Source of the DNA: Caldimicrobium thiodismutans
GTDB lineage: Bacteria > Desulfobacterota > Thermodesulfobacteria > Thermodesulfobacteriales > Thermodesulfobacteriaceae
Reading direction: 5' to 3'
NCBI GenBank assembly: GCA_002877875.1
Contig: PNIE01000064.1
Coordinates: forward strand, 1 to 47,783
DNA length: 47,783 nucleotides
Both the position numbers and the translations under genes were made by a program. Numbering within the stretch: the stretch's first letter is position 1; each line of letters begins with the position of its first letter. Of the stretch, positions 7,783 through 17,666 are shown in pieces. The notes under the pieces are model-generated. The model was not told the DNA's origin and did no database searches. It saw only the letters and a list, made by a program, of their open reading frames with translations.

Positions 7783-9705
7783 TTGAAAATCTACATAAAA
7801 GATTTCGGCGAATTCTCTTTAGATCCAGAAAAACCTTTAAAAATTCTTCTTCCTGAATTAAAGAAAATAAAATCCGAAAAGGGACTTCCTATAGCCTTTA
7901 AACTAAACGGAGAAATCATAGATTGGCATACTCCGATCTCAGCCTCAGAGACGATAGTCTTAGAACCTATTTATCCTGATACTAAAGAAGCTCTTGAAGT
8001 TTTGAGGCACACTGCCTCTCATCTTTTAGCTCAGGCAGTTAAAGAATTATTTCCTGAGGCAAAACTTGGGATTGGACCAGCTATAGAAGAAGGTTTTTAT
8101 TATGACATCTACTATGAGCGCCCATTCACTGAAGAAGATCTAAAGTCTTTAGAAAAGAAAATCAAAGAATTGATTAAGAGAAATCTTCCCTTAGAGAGAA
8201 GGGAGCTTTCAAAGGATGAGGCCAAGGAGCTTTTTTCAAAGCTTAAAGAGGATTTTAAGTTGGAATTAATTGAAGAATTACCTGATTCCAAGGTAAGCAT
8301 CTACACTCAGGGAGAGTTTATAGATCTTTGCAAAGGTCCCCATCTTCTATCCACAGGGCAAGTTAAGGCTTTTAAGCTATTATCTGTATCCGGAGCCTAC
8401 TGGAGAGGAAATGAAAAAAATCCCATGCTCTGGCGCATCTATGGCACAGCCTTTTTCAAAGATGAGGATCTTGAGAGCTATCTTAACTGGCTTGAAGAGG
8501 TTAAAAAAAGGGACCATAGAAAACTGGGAAAAGAACTTGAGCTTTTCGCTATTGAGGAAGACATAGGGCCTGGCCTGGTCATCTGGTTACCTAAGGGAGC
8601 CTTAGTAAGAAAGATTATTGAAGATCTCTGGAAGGAGGAACATTTGAAAAGGGGCTATCACTTAGTTTATACCCCTCATATTGCCCTCAGAGATCTCTGG
8701 AAGACCTCAGGACATCTTGACTATTATTCTGAAAATATGTTCCCACCCATGGAACTTGAAAACAGAGCCTATCAATTAAAACCAATGAATTGTCCTTTTC
8801 ATATCTATATTTACAATCAAAAGAGAAGAAGTTATAGAGAATTCCCCATAAGACTTTGTGAATTAGGAACAGTCTATAGATATGAGAGAAGTGGAGTTTT
8901 ACATGGCCTTTTAAGAGTAAGAGGCTTTACCCAAGATGATGCCCACATCTATTGTAGAGAAGATCAACTGGAAGAGGAACTCATCCAGGTGCTTGATTTG
9001 GTAATTTATTTTCTCACTCTTTTTGGCTTTAAAGAATATCAAATTTTCCTCTCCACAAGGCCAGAAAAATTTGTGGGAGATCCAGCTATCTGGGACAAAG
9101 CAGAAGAGGCACTTAAACAGGCCCTTGAGGCTAAAGGACTTTCCTATGAGATTGATCCAGGAGAAGGGGTTTTCTATGGTCCAAAGATTGATTTGAAGAT
9201 AAAGGATGTGCTTGGAAGATTTTGGCAGTGTTCAACTATTCAAGTAGATTTTAATCTTCCCGAAAGGTTTAATCTGGTATACATTGGAGAAGACAACCAA
9301 TTTCATCGTCCCATTATGATACATCGTGCCCTTCTTGGGTCTCTTGAGAGATTTTTTGGAGTTTTAATTGAACATTATGGAGGAGCCTTCCCCTTCTGGC
9401 TCTCTCCTGTCCAGATAAAAGTTATGACTCTTACTGACAGAAATATTCCTTACGCTGAAAAGATTTTTCAAGAACTAATAAAAGCTGGTTTTCGTGTAGA
9501 GAAGGATTTTCGTCCAGAAAAAATAAATTATAAAATCCGCTCTGCCCAGCTTGAAAAAATTCCCTATATGGTAATTATAGGCGATAAAGAAGAAATGAGT
9601 CAAACCATAAGTGTGAGAAAAAGAAGCGGTGAGGTTATCCAAAATATTAAGCTCTCTGATTTTATGGAAACTCTTCAAAAAGAAAATCAAATTCAAGTCT
9701 CTTAA
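7783..9705 (+). CDS. thrS: Threonyl-tRNA synthetase
   Basis: 640 aa. It starts with TTG at 7783; an in-frame stop lies two codons upstream, so no earlier start is possible, and the N-terminal TGS domain begins at once. Next come the editing/SAD domain (HTASHLLAQAVKELFP, DLCKGPHL), the class II catalytic core (motif 2 near RYERSGVLHGLLRVRGFTQD, motif 3 IHRALLGSLERF) with zinc ligands in MNCPFH, and the anticodon-binding domain from about residue 540. Its only Shine-Dalgarno candidate, GGGAG, is 14 nt from the TTG, so initiation looks weak. No T-box leader is visible in the 35 nt after the tRNA. Confidence 0.96.
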   Translation: MKIYIKDFGEFSLDPEKPLKILLPELKKIKSEKGLPIAFKLNGEIIDWHTPISASETIVLEPIYPDTKEALEVLRHTASHLLAQAVKELFPEAKLGIGPAIEEGFYYDIYYERPFTEEDLKSLEKKIKELIKRNLPLERRELSKDEAKELFSKLKEDFKLELIEELPDSKVSIYTQGEFIDLCKGPHLLSTGQVKAFKLLSVSGAYWRGNEKNPMLWRIYGTAFFKDEDLESYLNWLEEVKKRDHRKLGKELELFAIEEDIGPGLVIWLPKGALVRKIIEDLWKEEHLKRGYHLVYTPHIALRDLWKTSGHLDYYSENMFPPMELENRAYQLKPMNCPFHIYIYNQKRRSYREFPIRLCELGTVYRYERSGVLHGLLRVRGFTQDDAHIYCREDQLEEELIQVLDLVIYFLTLFGFKEYQIFLSTRPEKFVGDPAIWDKAEEALKQALEAKGLSYEIDPGEGVFYGPKIDLKIKDVLGRFWQCSTIQVDFNLPERFNLVYIGEDNQFHRPIMIHRALLGSLERFFGVLIEHYGGAFPFWLSPVQIKVMTLTDRNIPYAEKIFQELIKAGFRVEKDFRPEKINYKIRSAQLEKIPYMVIIGDKEEMSQTISVRKRSGEVIQNIKLSDFMETLQKENQIQVS

Positions 9706-9733
9706 TGCTTTCAAAAAAGAATTATCTCCCTTT

Positions 9734-9745
9734 AAAGGAGGTGAT
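9734..9745 (+). promoter_or_regulatory. Unusually long Shine-Dalgarno upstream of infC
   Basis: AAAGGAGGTGAT is a 12-nt complement to a typical 16S rRNA 3' end. It lies 14 nt before an ATG at 9756 that opens an 11-codon ORF ending at 9791, out of frame with infC. A second, normally spaced GGAGG (9759-9763) serves the infC ATG at 9769. The long site may be a ribosome standby or leader-peptide site. Confidence 0.45.
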
Positions 9746-9768
9746 AAAAATCAAAATGGGAGGAGAGT

Positions 9769-10293
9769 ATGCAGCAAGAGTTAAAGAGTAAGTACAGAGT
9801 CAATGAAAAGATTAGAGCCAAAGAGGTTAGACTTGTTGGGCCTGATGGAAAGCAAATAGGAATTGTTCCTCTTTCAGAGGCCTTAAGGATAGCTGAGGAT
9901 TACGGACTTGATCTAGTGGAAGTAGCCCCTACTGCCACACCTCCTGTATGCAAAATTATGGATTTTGGGGAGTTTCTTTACCAGGAAGCTAAAAAAGCCA
10001 AAGAGGCCAAGAAAAAACAAACTGTCATCGAGGTCAAGGAAATCAAACTAAGCCCTAAAACTGACAAACATGATCTTGAGGTTAAGATTAAACATATCTT
10101 GAGATTTTTGGAAGACAACTACAAGGTTAAAATACGAGTGGTTTTTAAAGGAAGAGAACTTACTCATCCAGAGCTTGCAGACCGAGTTTTTTCAGCTATT
10201 TTTCAGGCCATAGAAGGTAAGGGGCAAGTGGAAGTTCCTCCTAAACTTGAAGGACGTCAAATGATTGCAGTAATTTCTCCTGTTAAAAAATAA
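9769..10293 (+). CDS. infC: Translation initiation factor IF-3
   Basis: 174 aa with both IF-3 domains: N-terminal YRVNEKIRAKEVRLVGPDG and LDLVEVAPTATPPVCKIMD, a Lys-rich linker, and C-terminal IKLSPKTDKHDLEVKIKH with RVVFKGRELTHPELA. IF-3 binds the 30S subunit and polices start-codon and initiator-tRNA selection. The start here is ATG with GGAGG 5 nt away, not the rare AUU used for autoregulation in enterobacteria; an in-frame TAA at 9745 rules out a longer N-terminus. rpmI and rplT, the usual downstream neighbours, are absent. The convergent hisH ends 6 nt away. Confidence 0.96.
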   Translation: MQQELKSKYRVNEKIRAKEVRLVGPDGKQIGIVPLSEALRIAEDYGLDLVEVAPTATPPVCKIMDFGEFLYQEAKKAKEAKKKQTVIEVKEIKLSPKTDKHDLEVKIKHILRFLEDNYKVKIRVVFKGRELTHPELADRVFSAIFQAIEGKGQVEVPPKLEGRQMIAVISPVKK

Positions 10294-10299
10294 AATCTT

Positions 10300-10926
10300 T
10301 CAAGGTTTCCATTCACAGAAGTTTTTCAAAATAAGAAGGCCTGGTCTTCCACTTTTTTCAGGATGAAATTGAAAGGCTATTAAATTTTCGTATATAATGG
10401 CTGAAGGAAAGTTAATTCCATAAAAAGTATATCCCAAAATGAAATCCTCCTTAGCTGGTTTTGGATAATAACTATGCACAAAATAATATTCAAAATCAGG
10501 ATCAAGCCCATTGATTACAGGATGTTTTCTTAACCATTGCACACTATTCCATCCCATATGGGGAACCTTCAAGACTTCATTATTCCAAATAAGGGGGTCT
10601 GGAAATCGATGAACCTTTCCCGGTATTAAACCAAGGGTTTTTGTACCTCCGTCTTCTTCGCTTTCTTCCATAACAATCTGTGTGCCTAGACAAATGCCAA
10701 AAATAGGTATCCCTTTTTTAAAAGCCTCTTTGAGAAATTCATCAAGGTGAAATTCTCTGAGACTTTCCATAGCAGATCTTGCCGCTCCAACCCCAGGGAA
10801 AATAATTCTCTCACACTTTCTCAATTTTTCTGGATCAGAACTTATCATCCACTTAAAACCAAGATACTGAATGGCTCTGGCAACACTGGTTAAATTTCCT
10901 GCTTTGTAGTCAATAATTCCTATCAT
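10300..10926 (-). CDS. hisH: Imidazole glycerol phosphate synthase, glutaminase subunit
   Basis: 208 aa, a class I glutamine amidotransferase. The nucleophile elbow is GICLGTQ, the oxyanion region IIFPGVGAARSAM, and the catalytic His/Glu FQFHPEKSG. HisH makes ammonia from glutamine for HisF in histidine biosynthesis. It is separated from other his genes here; its start overlaps the scpB stop by 4 nt, implying translational coupling to an unrelated gene. The N-terminal MIGIIDYKAGNLTSVARAI is canonical for HisH. Confidence 0.94.
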   Translation of the reverse strand: MIGIIDYKAGNLTSVARAIQYLGFKWMISSDPEKLRKCERIIFPGVGAARSAMESLREFHLDEFLKEAFKKGIPIFGICLGTQIVMEESEEDGGTKTLGLIPGKVHRFPDPLIWNNEVLKVPHMGWNSVQWLRKHPVINGLDPDFEYYFVHSYYPKPAKEDFILGYTFYGINFPSAIIYENLIAFQFHPEKSGRPGLLILKNFCEWKP

Positions 10927-11483
10927 TGCTCCTCCTGATGAATTAATTTTTCAAGCTCCTCAAGAGGGGGTAAGTCTTTGAGAGAATTTAGACCAAAATA
11001 TTCAAGAAAATAATTAGTCGTTCCATATAGAGCTGGCTTCCCAGGAACTTCCTTTCTTCCTACAACCTTTATAAACCCCCTTTCAAGAAGGGTTTTTAGG
11101 TGAGGTGAGACCTCGACTCCTCCTCTTTTGGCTGAAATTTCTGCCCTGGTTATAGGTTGAAAATAGGCTATTATAGCAAGAGTTTCAAGAAGGGGCTTAG
11201 TCCATTTAAATGTTCTTGGTTGAAGAAATTTTCGCAGATACTCACTTACCTCTGGATCAGACTCCACCCGAAAACCCCCTGCAACAGGCAAAATTTTCAC
11301 TCCCCTAAATTCGTATTCCCTTTGCAATTCCTCAAGAATACTTTCAATCTCTTTAGGAGAAATTTGATTCTCAAAGAGTGAAACAAGTTCCTTTATCCTT
11401 ACAGGTCTACCAGCGCAAAAAAGAACAGCCTCAATAACCTTTTTGTAAAAGGGCCTTCTCATCTCAGGCAAAGAAAGATTCAT
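10923..11483 (-). CDS. scpB: Segregation and condensation protein B
   Basis: 186 aa. ScpB is a kleisin-associated tandem winged-helix protein that works with SMC and ScpA in chromosome condensation. Family features visible are KVIEAVLFCAGRPV at the N-terminus, TFKWTKPLLETLAIIAYFQP in the middle and RGGVEVSPHLKTLLERGFIK with PALYGTTNYFLEYFGL near the end. scpA is not adjacent. It lies 9 nt after the radical SAM gene and overlaps hisH by 4 nt. Confidence 0.92.
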   Translation of the reverse strand: MNLSLPEMRRPFYKKVIEAVLFCAGRPVRIKELVSLFENQISPKEIESILEELQREYEFRGVKILPVAGGFRVESDPEVSEYLRKFLQPRTFKWTKPLLETLAIIAYFQPITRAEISAKRGGVEVSPHLKTLLERGFIKVVGRKEVPGKPALYGTTNYFLEYFGLNSLKDLPPLEELEKLIHQEEQ

Positions 11484-11492
11484 AGACTTAAC

Positions 11493-12410
11493 TTAGGCTG
11501 AAAAATAAACTTCGCCTTGATAGAGAAGTCTCTTAATTTTACCTTCTTTAATAAGATTTTGAAGAACCCTTTTAAGCTCTTCTGAATCTTTGAAAACTTC
11601 AGTTAACTCTGTAAGAGGAGCAGGCCTTCTTGAAAGATAATCAAAAAGAAGTTCCTCAAGATTCCTTTTAAAAGAAATCCCCTCTATTTTTTTGTCCTTG
11701 GGAGTTATTATCTCAGCTCTTTCTCCAAGATAGGCTCTTACTTTTTCAAGCTCCTCAAAACTTAGAGGTTTAGCTACAGCATAGGCAGGAGGTCTTACTA
11801 CTGTATTCAACTGGACTTTATGGGGATTTATGTATTCAATTACTTCCCTTAAAACCTTAAGATCTTCCTCACTATCATTAACTCCCTTGACAAGCAAAAT
11901 TTCAAGCCAAAGTTCTCCCTTCATCTCTTCTCTGAGGTTCTTTAAACCCATAATAATTTCTCTTAAACTGACTCCTTCTGCAGGTCTGTTAACTAGCTTA
12001 AAGGACTTCTCCCTTGCAGCATCAAGGGAGGCAAGGACATAATCCACTTCAGAAAGAGCTCTTCTGACTGTCTCTATATTTAGCGTTGAACTATTGGTAA
12101 GAACAGAGATAGGTTTTTTAATTAAATTTCTAGCAAACTCTACCGCTCTTTCAAAGTGAATATTTAAGGTAGGTTCACCACTTCCAGTAAAAGTCAACAC
12201 TTCATATTCTTCTTCTCTTTCTTTGGCTTCATAAAGGGCTTTTTCAATTTCTTCCCAGGGAAGGTAAGAAGCTCTCAAGGTCGTAAGAGTAGTTGTTTTT
12301 CCCACCTCACAATAAAGACAATCCATAGAACAGATTTTAGAGGGTACCAGCTCAACCCCAAGGGAAAGCCCAAGCCTTCTTGATTTAACGGGCCCAAATA
12401 AAAGACTCAT
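11493..12410 (-). CDS. Radical SAM protein, COG0731 type
   Basis: 305 aa. The [4Fe-4S]/SAM motif is CSMDCLYC (CxxxCxxC) near residue 28, followed by the glycine-rich TFTGSGEPTLN and later VLTNSSTLN. The N-terminal LLFGPVKSRRLGLSLGVELV is characteristic of a widespread COG0731 group related to wyosine enzymes, whose bacterial role is unknown. The last 60 residues (FDYLSRRPAPLTELTEVF onward) look like a winged-helix extension. It probably heads the scpB-hisH operon. The only GGAGG is 16 nt from the ATG, longer than usual. Confidence 0.82.
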   Translation of the reverse strand: MSLLFGPVKSRRLGLSLGVELVPSKICSMDCLYCEVGKTTTLTTLRASYLPWEEIEKALYEAKEREEEYEVLTFTGSGEPTLNIHFERAVEFARNLIKKPISVLTNSSTLNIETVRRALSEVDYVLASLDAAREKSFKLVNRPAEGVSLREIIMGLKNLREEMKGELWLEILLVKGVNDSEEDLKVLREVIEYINPHKVQLNTVVRPPAYAVAKPLSFEELEKVRAYLGERAEIITPKDKKIEGISFKRNLEELLFDYLSRRPAPLTELTEVFKDSEELKRVLQNLIKEGKIKRLLYQGEVYFSA

Positions 12411-12571
12411 AATAATTTAAAATATACCTCCTAAATTATGCATTTCCAGAGTGTAAAAGCCTTGTCAACTATAATTAAATCAAAATAAAACCCAGCTCCC
12501 TATTTACATTAATCTTAGGAAAAGGAAATTTAAGGTTTATGATACCCAAAAGGCTCTCATTTAAAAGCTTT
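12411..12571. other. Short AT-rich gap; end of the Wood-Ljungdahl cluster
   Basis: 161 nt between the fdhA stop and the start of the radical SAM gene, both on the minus strand. I see no coding sequence, no convincing intrinsic terminator (no stem followed by a U tract) and no strong promoter. The adjacent gene could be expressed by read-through. Confidence 0.4.
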
Positions 12572-15500
12572 CTAAGAAAGAAGAGAAATAGCCACAGCTG
12601 AAACTTTGTACTCTGGCGTTTCCATAAGTTCGTCAAGCCCCGGGCTTACTAATAGATTGGTTAAAGCGGTTTCAAAATGAAAGTCTGTATAAAGCTGCCC
12701 TCTGGGAACTCGCTCCTCAAGATGAGCCCTGAAGATAACCTCACCTCTATCATTCCAGACTCTAACCCTTGCTCCTTCGTAAATTCCAAACTCTTTTGCA
12801 TCTTCAGGATTGATATCAATAATAGGTTCAGAGTATAGTTTCTTTAAAGAGGGACATCTTCTTGACATACTGCCTACATTATAGTGATTAAGTCTTCTTA
12901 TAGTGACTAAGAGAAAGGGATATTGGGAGGTGGGTTCCTCAAAGGGAGGAATGTGTTTAGCCATAGCTAAATGAATTTTTCCTTTGGGAAAGCCCGTGGT
13001 AAATAAAATAGGAGTTCCTGGATGATCCTCTTCTGGGCAAGGCCACTGAATTCCTCTTTCTTTTAATCGGGAGTGAAGAATTCCTTTCCAAGCTGGCCAA
13101 ACTCTGCCAATCTCTTCCGCAATCTCTGCAGGAGATTGATAGTTCCAGTTATATCCCAATTTTTGAGCAAGCTTAGTAAGAATTAGCCAGTCAGGAAGGG
13201 CCTCTCCAGGTGGTGAAACTGCCTTTTCAAAGAGCTGAACCCTTCTTTCTCCATTAGTAAAGGTCCCACATTTTTCAAAGACAGAGGCTGCAGGAAGCAC
13301 TACATGGGCATATTTTCCAGAAAGAGGCATGAAAATATCTTGAACTACAAAAAACTCAAGATTACTTAAGGCCTTCCATACCACACCAATGTCGCCATGG
13401 CTCATAGCCACATCATAGCCCATAGCATAGAGACCCTTTACTTTACCAGAAAGGGCCTCTCTTAATAAGGTAGGTAGAGTTTTACCTTCTCTATCTGGAA
13501 GAGAAGTTCCCCATACTTCTTGGAATCTCAATTTTGTAGTCGGATCAAGATAACTCTGATATCCAGGAAGCACATAGGGAAGACCTCCCATATCACAGAC
13601 ACCCTGAACATTGTTTTGTCCTCTTAAAGGCATAGCTCCACAACCTGGTTTTCCCCAGAAACCACAAAGAGTTGCAAGATTAGCTGCTGCCATAGCTGTA
13701 TAAGACCCAGCCCTATGTTCCGAAACACCAAGCCCCCAAAGGATTAGAGCGCTCTTAGCCTGAGAATAAAGATAGGCTGCCTGCTCAATTAAAAAGGGCT
13801 TTAGCCCGGTATATCTACTTGCCTTAGCAAGGTCCCACTCACTTAAAATATAGTGCCTATAAGAATCAAAATTCTCTACGTATTTCTCTACAAATTCATT
13901 GTCATAAAGTTCTTCTTTAATAATTACATAGGCCATACCGTTGAGTAAAGGAATATTAGAGCCTGGTCTTAATGGTAAAAATAGGTTAGATCTTTCAGCA
14001 AAAAAAATCCGCCTTGGGTCAGCCACTATACATTTAGCCCCTCTATCAAGGGCTTTCATAATCTTTTGGGCCACAATAGGATGGGCCTCATAAGAGTTTG
14101 TCCCTATAAGGAAAAGTAGATCTGCATTATAGATTTCATCAAAGTGAACACAGGCAGCTCCAGTTCCTACTGTGGCCGCAAGACCTGCGACCGATGGTGC
14201 ATGTCAGACACGCGCTGGATTATCCACATTGTTTGTCTTAAAAATACCCCTTGCTATCTTTTGCATGAGATAGTTTTCTTCATTGGAACATCTGGCTGAA
14301 CATAGAAATCCTAAAGATTCAGGCCCATACTCTTGACTAATTTTCATTAAATTTTCTGCTACAAATTCAAGCGCTGTATCCCAAGAAACTCTCTCAAACT
14401 CCCTCAAGCGATCTTTACGAATCATAGGATAGGCAAGCCTCTCTGGGCTCTTGTAATACTCAAAACCAAATCGACCCTTGACACAAGTAAATCCATAATT
14501 GGGAGGAAGATCTCTCCCTGTGACTTCTAAAATGGTTCCATTTTTTACCCAAACAGTGAGATTACAGCCTACCCCACAATAGCCACAGACAGATTTAACC
14601 GCGTGAGCCTCACTTCTACTATATGGCACAAGGAGATTCTTCTTGGTTAAAGATCCAGTGGGACATACGTCTACACAGGCTCCACAGTTTACACACCTTT
14701 CTGTAAATCTAAAAGTAATGTATTCTGCAGGCGTTCCTTTATTAACCACTCTAAAGAAAATAGCCTCGTAAGGACAAATTCTAACACATTTCTCACAGGC
14801 TATACATTTATTTAAATCTACTTCAATTAGAGGATGGCTTTTCTGAATGGCATATTTAATTTTCTTCCGTGCCTTAGAAACACCAACATCCTCTTTAATA
14901 ATAATTTCTCTAAAGTCACATTTATGAATGCCAAGACAGCCACATCTCAAACAGCGATTAGCCTCTTTTATAGCCTCTTCCTCTGTTAAACCGATAAGCA
15001 CCTCTTCAAAGTCATGAATGCGCTTTACAGGATCTCTCTCTTTTAATTGGGCTCGCTCTTCAGGCACAAAGAGGTCAAGAAAATTTGAATCAAATTCTTC
15101 TGCCCTTTTTCCTCGAGAAAAATCATATTTAACTGTAATGAGGGCCTTTTTTAAAGGTTTACCCTCAAGAAAGGCGGATATTGCCTGGGCAGCCTTCCTT
15201 CCAGCGGCTACCGCTTGGATAACTGTCTTAGCTCCATGAGCAAAATCTCCACCTGCAAAAACTCCTCTAACGCTTGTCTCAAGAGTTTGGGGATTAACCT
15301 TAATAATTCCCTCAGCAGTAGTTTCAAGCTCTGCCTCAAGGTCACCAAAATTTTTAAATTCATCAGAGGGCGCCTCACCCCATGCCCTAAATACAATATC
15401 AAACTCTTCCTCAAAAGCAGTCTCCGGAAGGGGTTTAATTTCTTTCTTCTCTGTTAAAGAGGTTCTTACAAAAGTTACCCGATAGCCTCTCTCAAGTTTT

Positions 15501-16660
15501 TCAAGAATCCAGGGAGCTGTAACATAGATAAATTTTACACCCTCCTTTTCAGCATATCCTATCTCTCTTTGGGGTATAGTGACTTCCATTCTCGAACGAG
15601 GATAATATATACTTACAGAGGCTCCCAATCTTCTTAGAACTCTACTTAACTCAAGAGCAGTATAACTACAACCAAGAATGGCAATTTTTTTTCCTTCATA
15701 TTCCTTTAAATTTATTAACTCTTTATTGAATTTATAAAGAAATTCAAAGCCACTCTCTGCCAACTCCTCTCCTTGAAAGCCAAAGAATCTCTCCTTTCGT
15801 GCTCCTATCGCAAGGAAGATAGCCTCAAAACCCCTATCCTTAAGATCCCTGAGGGTAAAGTCTCTTCCCCAGACCTTTCCTCCTTGAAATTCAATACCCA
15901 GGTTAAAAATATTTCCAAGCTCCTTCCTCAGAACCTCTCTTGGTAGTTTAAAAGAGGGGATTCCATATCTTAATAAACCACCAGGCTCCTCTTCTTTATC
16001 AAATACTGTGACTCTATAACCTTTAAGCCTTAAAAAATAGGCACAACTTATTCCTGCAGGGCCAGCCCCAACAACAGCCACCCTTCTCTCATTAAGAGGC
16101 GGAAGGTCAAGAGGAAGTTCACCATGCTCAAGACAATAATCAGCCACAAATCTCTTAAGATTATTAATTGCCACAGGCTGATCCACAAGGGAGCGCCTAC
16201 AAACAGGTTCACAAAATCTGGGACAAACCCTTCCTACCACTGCAGGTATAGGAAGCTTCTCTTTAATAAGAGCCAGAGAAGCCTTAAAATCCCCTTGGGC
16301 AATAAAACCTATATAACCCTGAATATTTAAACCACCAGGACAGGGAGTATGACAAGGGGCTTTACAATCTCCATAATGATTGGCTACAAGATTCTCAAGA
16401 ATCTTCTTTCTTATATTTTTTACCTGCGGTGAGTCCGTTTCTACCTCAATTTCTCTCTCTATTACGTAATTACAGCTTCTAACTATCCCCTCTCCTTTAA
16501 CTTCAACTACACAGATCCCACAGGGATTCTTAGGATAGCTTTTGTCTTTTAAATAACATAGGGTAGGTACGTAAAATCCTTCCCTCCTTGCAATCTCAAG
16601 AAGAATTTCCCCTTTTTTAGCTTGAATTTCCTTATTGTTTATAACTATCTTAATTACCAT
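12572..16660 (-). CDS. fdhA: Selenocysteine formate dehydrogenase alpha subunit fused to an NAD(P)H/FAD (GltD-like) module
   Basis: One 1362-residue protein read through an in-frame UGA at 14206-14204 (Sec819). The flanking residues, NNVDNPARV-U-HAPSVAGL, are the classic Sec active site of formate dehydrogenases, and a SECIS-like hairpin follows immediately. Order: [2Fe-2S] domain (C35, C47, C50, C63); GltD-like flavin domain (GAGPAG at 198-203, second Rossmann near 328-336 with the variant GCSYTA); paired [4Fe-4S] motifs (CIACEKCVRICP, CVNCGACVDVCP); an Fdh N-terminal cluster CGYCGVGCN (692-700); and the Mo/W-bisMGD catalytic core. It reduces CO2 to formate or the reverse, probably with NAD(P)H as partner, as the first methyl-branch step. 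It is the last gene of the cluster, 81 nt after acsE. Ordinary annotation would split it into two ORFs. Confidence 0.93.
14174..14192 (-). promoter_or_regulatory. SECIS-like hairpin of fdhA
   Basis: In the mRNA, GGUCGCA (14192-14186), loop GGUCU (14185-14181) and UGCGGCC (14180-14174) form a 7-bp stem starting 11 nt after the UGA. The GGUCU apical loop and GCAGGUCU core match, from memory, the E. coli fdhF SECIS bound by SelB. Strong support for selenocysteine insertion. Confidence 0.88.
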
Positions 16661-16741
16661 GCCAACTCCAAACTACAGTTACACTTTACAATTACCCTTA
16701 AGACATTTAAGGTTAAGGAAAAATTTAAAGGCTGCCTATTT

Positions 16742-17638
16742 CTAAAGTTCTAACCATGATTCAGAAAAAATAGTTTGTCCACTAAGCACTTTATAGGTCT
16801 TATAAATCTCAAGCTCTTTAGGAGAGAGAGTTTTAGGATCAGGCTCATCTCCATCCATCATACGATGAACAAGAGCCACCCAGTCAGGATGTTTCCCCTT
16901 AGCAATTTCAACAAGCTCCTTATCATATACATCAACTATGGCACTATAAATATTGTATTTCATAAGCATCATAAGCATTACTCTGTTAAGATAGGGTCTT
17001 AGATGGGAAGCTACTCCATTAGAGACATTGGAGAGCCCAATGGTGCTTTTAGCCCCAGGAGCAATATCTTGAAGCATAGAAAGAAAAAGAAGAGCCTCCT
17101 GTATTTGTTCAGCCCCAAGGGTGATAGGTGTTAAAATAGGATCTACCCAAATTTTTTCGTTAGGTATCCCATATTCATTAAGTTTCATAATTAAATCCAC
17201 AGCAAGAGCTGCCCTCTCATTAGCATCCCTTGGAAGCCCCTCAAGACCCCAAAGCAGAGCAACTACATCACATCCAACCTCTGCTGCAAAGGGACCAAGC
17301 TTTTCTAGCCTTTCAGGCTGAATAGAAATGGAATTCATAAGTATCCTTGAGGGATTCTTGGAAGCTTTAATTCCTGCAATCATAGCCTCGGGATTGGTGG
17401 TATCAAGAGAAAGGGGAGTATCCACTACTTCTTCAACGACCTTCACGATCCAACTTGCAAGTTCTGGACCATCCTTTTTAGCAGGCCCTATATTTAAATC
17501 CAGATAGTCTGCCCCAAGTTCTGTTTCCTCCTTAGCCATCTGTTGAATAGGCAGAGGATTTCTCTCCCTCATAGCAGGACCAATTCTCTTACTCATAATA
17601 TTTATGCTCTCAGCAATGCATACCACCGTATGTGCCAT
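16742..17638 (-). CDS. acsE: Methyltetrahydrofolate:corrinoid iron-sulfur protein methyltransferase
   Basis: 298 aa. A pterin-binding TIM barrel: IAESINIMSKRIGPAM, ELGADYLDLNIGPAKKDG, PLSLDTTNPEAM, ILMNSISIQPER and TIGLSNVSNG are AcsE/MeTr signatures. It moves the methyl group of methyl-THF to the cobalt of the corrinoid protein AcsCD, joining the methyl and carbonyl branches. It lies 28 nt after acsC and 81 nt before fdhA. Length is typical for the family, slightly longer than the Moorella enzyme. Confidence 0.92.
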   Translation of the reverse strand: MAHTVVCIAESINIMSKRIGPAMRERNPLPIQQMAKEETELGADYLDLNIGPAKKDGPELASWIVKVVEEVVDTPLSLDTTNPEAMIAGIKASKNPSRILMNSISIQPERLEKLGPFAAEVGCDVVALLWGLEGLPRDANERAALAVDLIMKLNEYGIPNEKIWVDPILTPITLGAEQIQEALLFLSMLQDIAPGAKSTIGLSNVSNGVASHLRPYLNRVMLMMLMKYNIYSAIVDVYDKELVEIAKGKHPDWVALVHRMMDGDEPDPKTLSPKELEIYKTYKVLSGQTIFSESWLEL

Positions 17639-17666
17639 CTCTCACCCTCCTTTATTTATTAATTGG

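Noticed and set aside
14074..14206. fdhA looked like two genes, or a pseudogene broken by a stop and a missing start
   Set aside because: The frame is continuous across a single UGA, the flanking residues are the known Sec active site, and a near-ideal SECIS hairpin follows. It is a selenoprotein.
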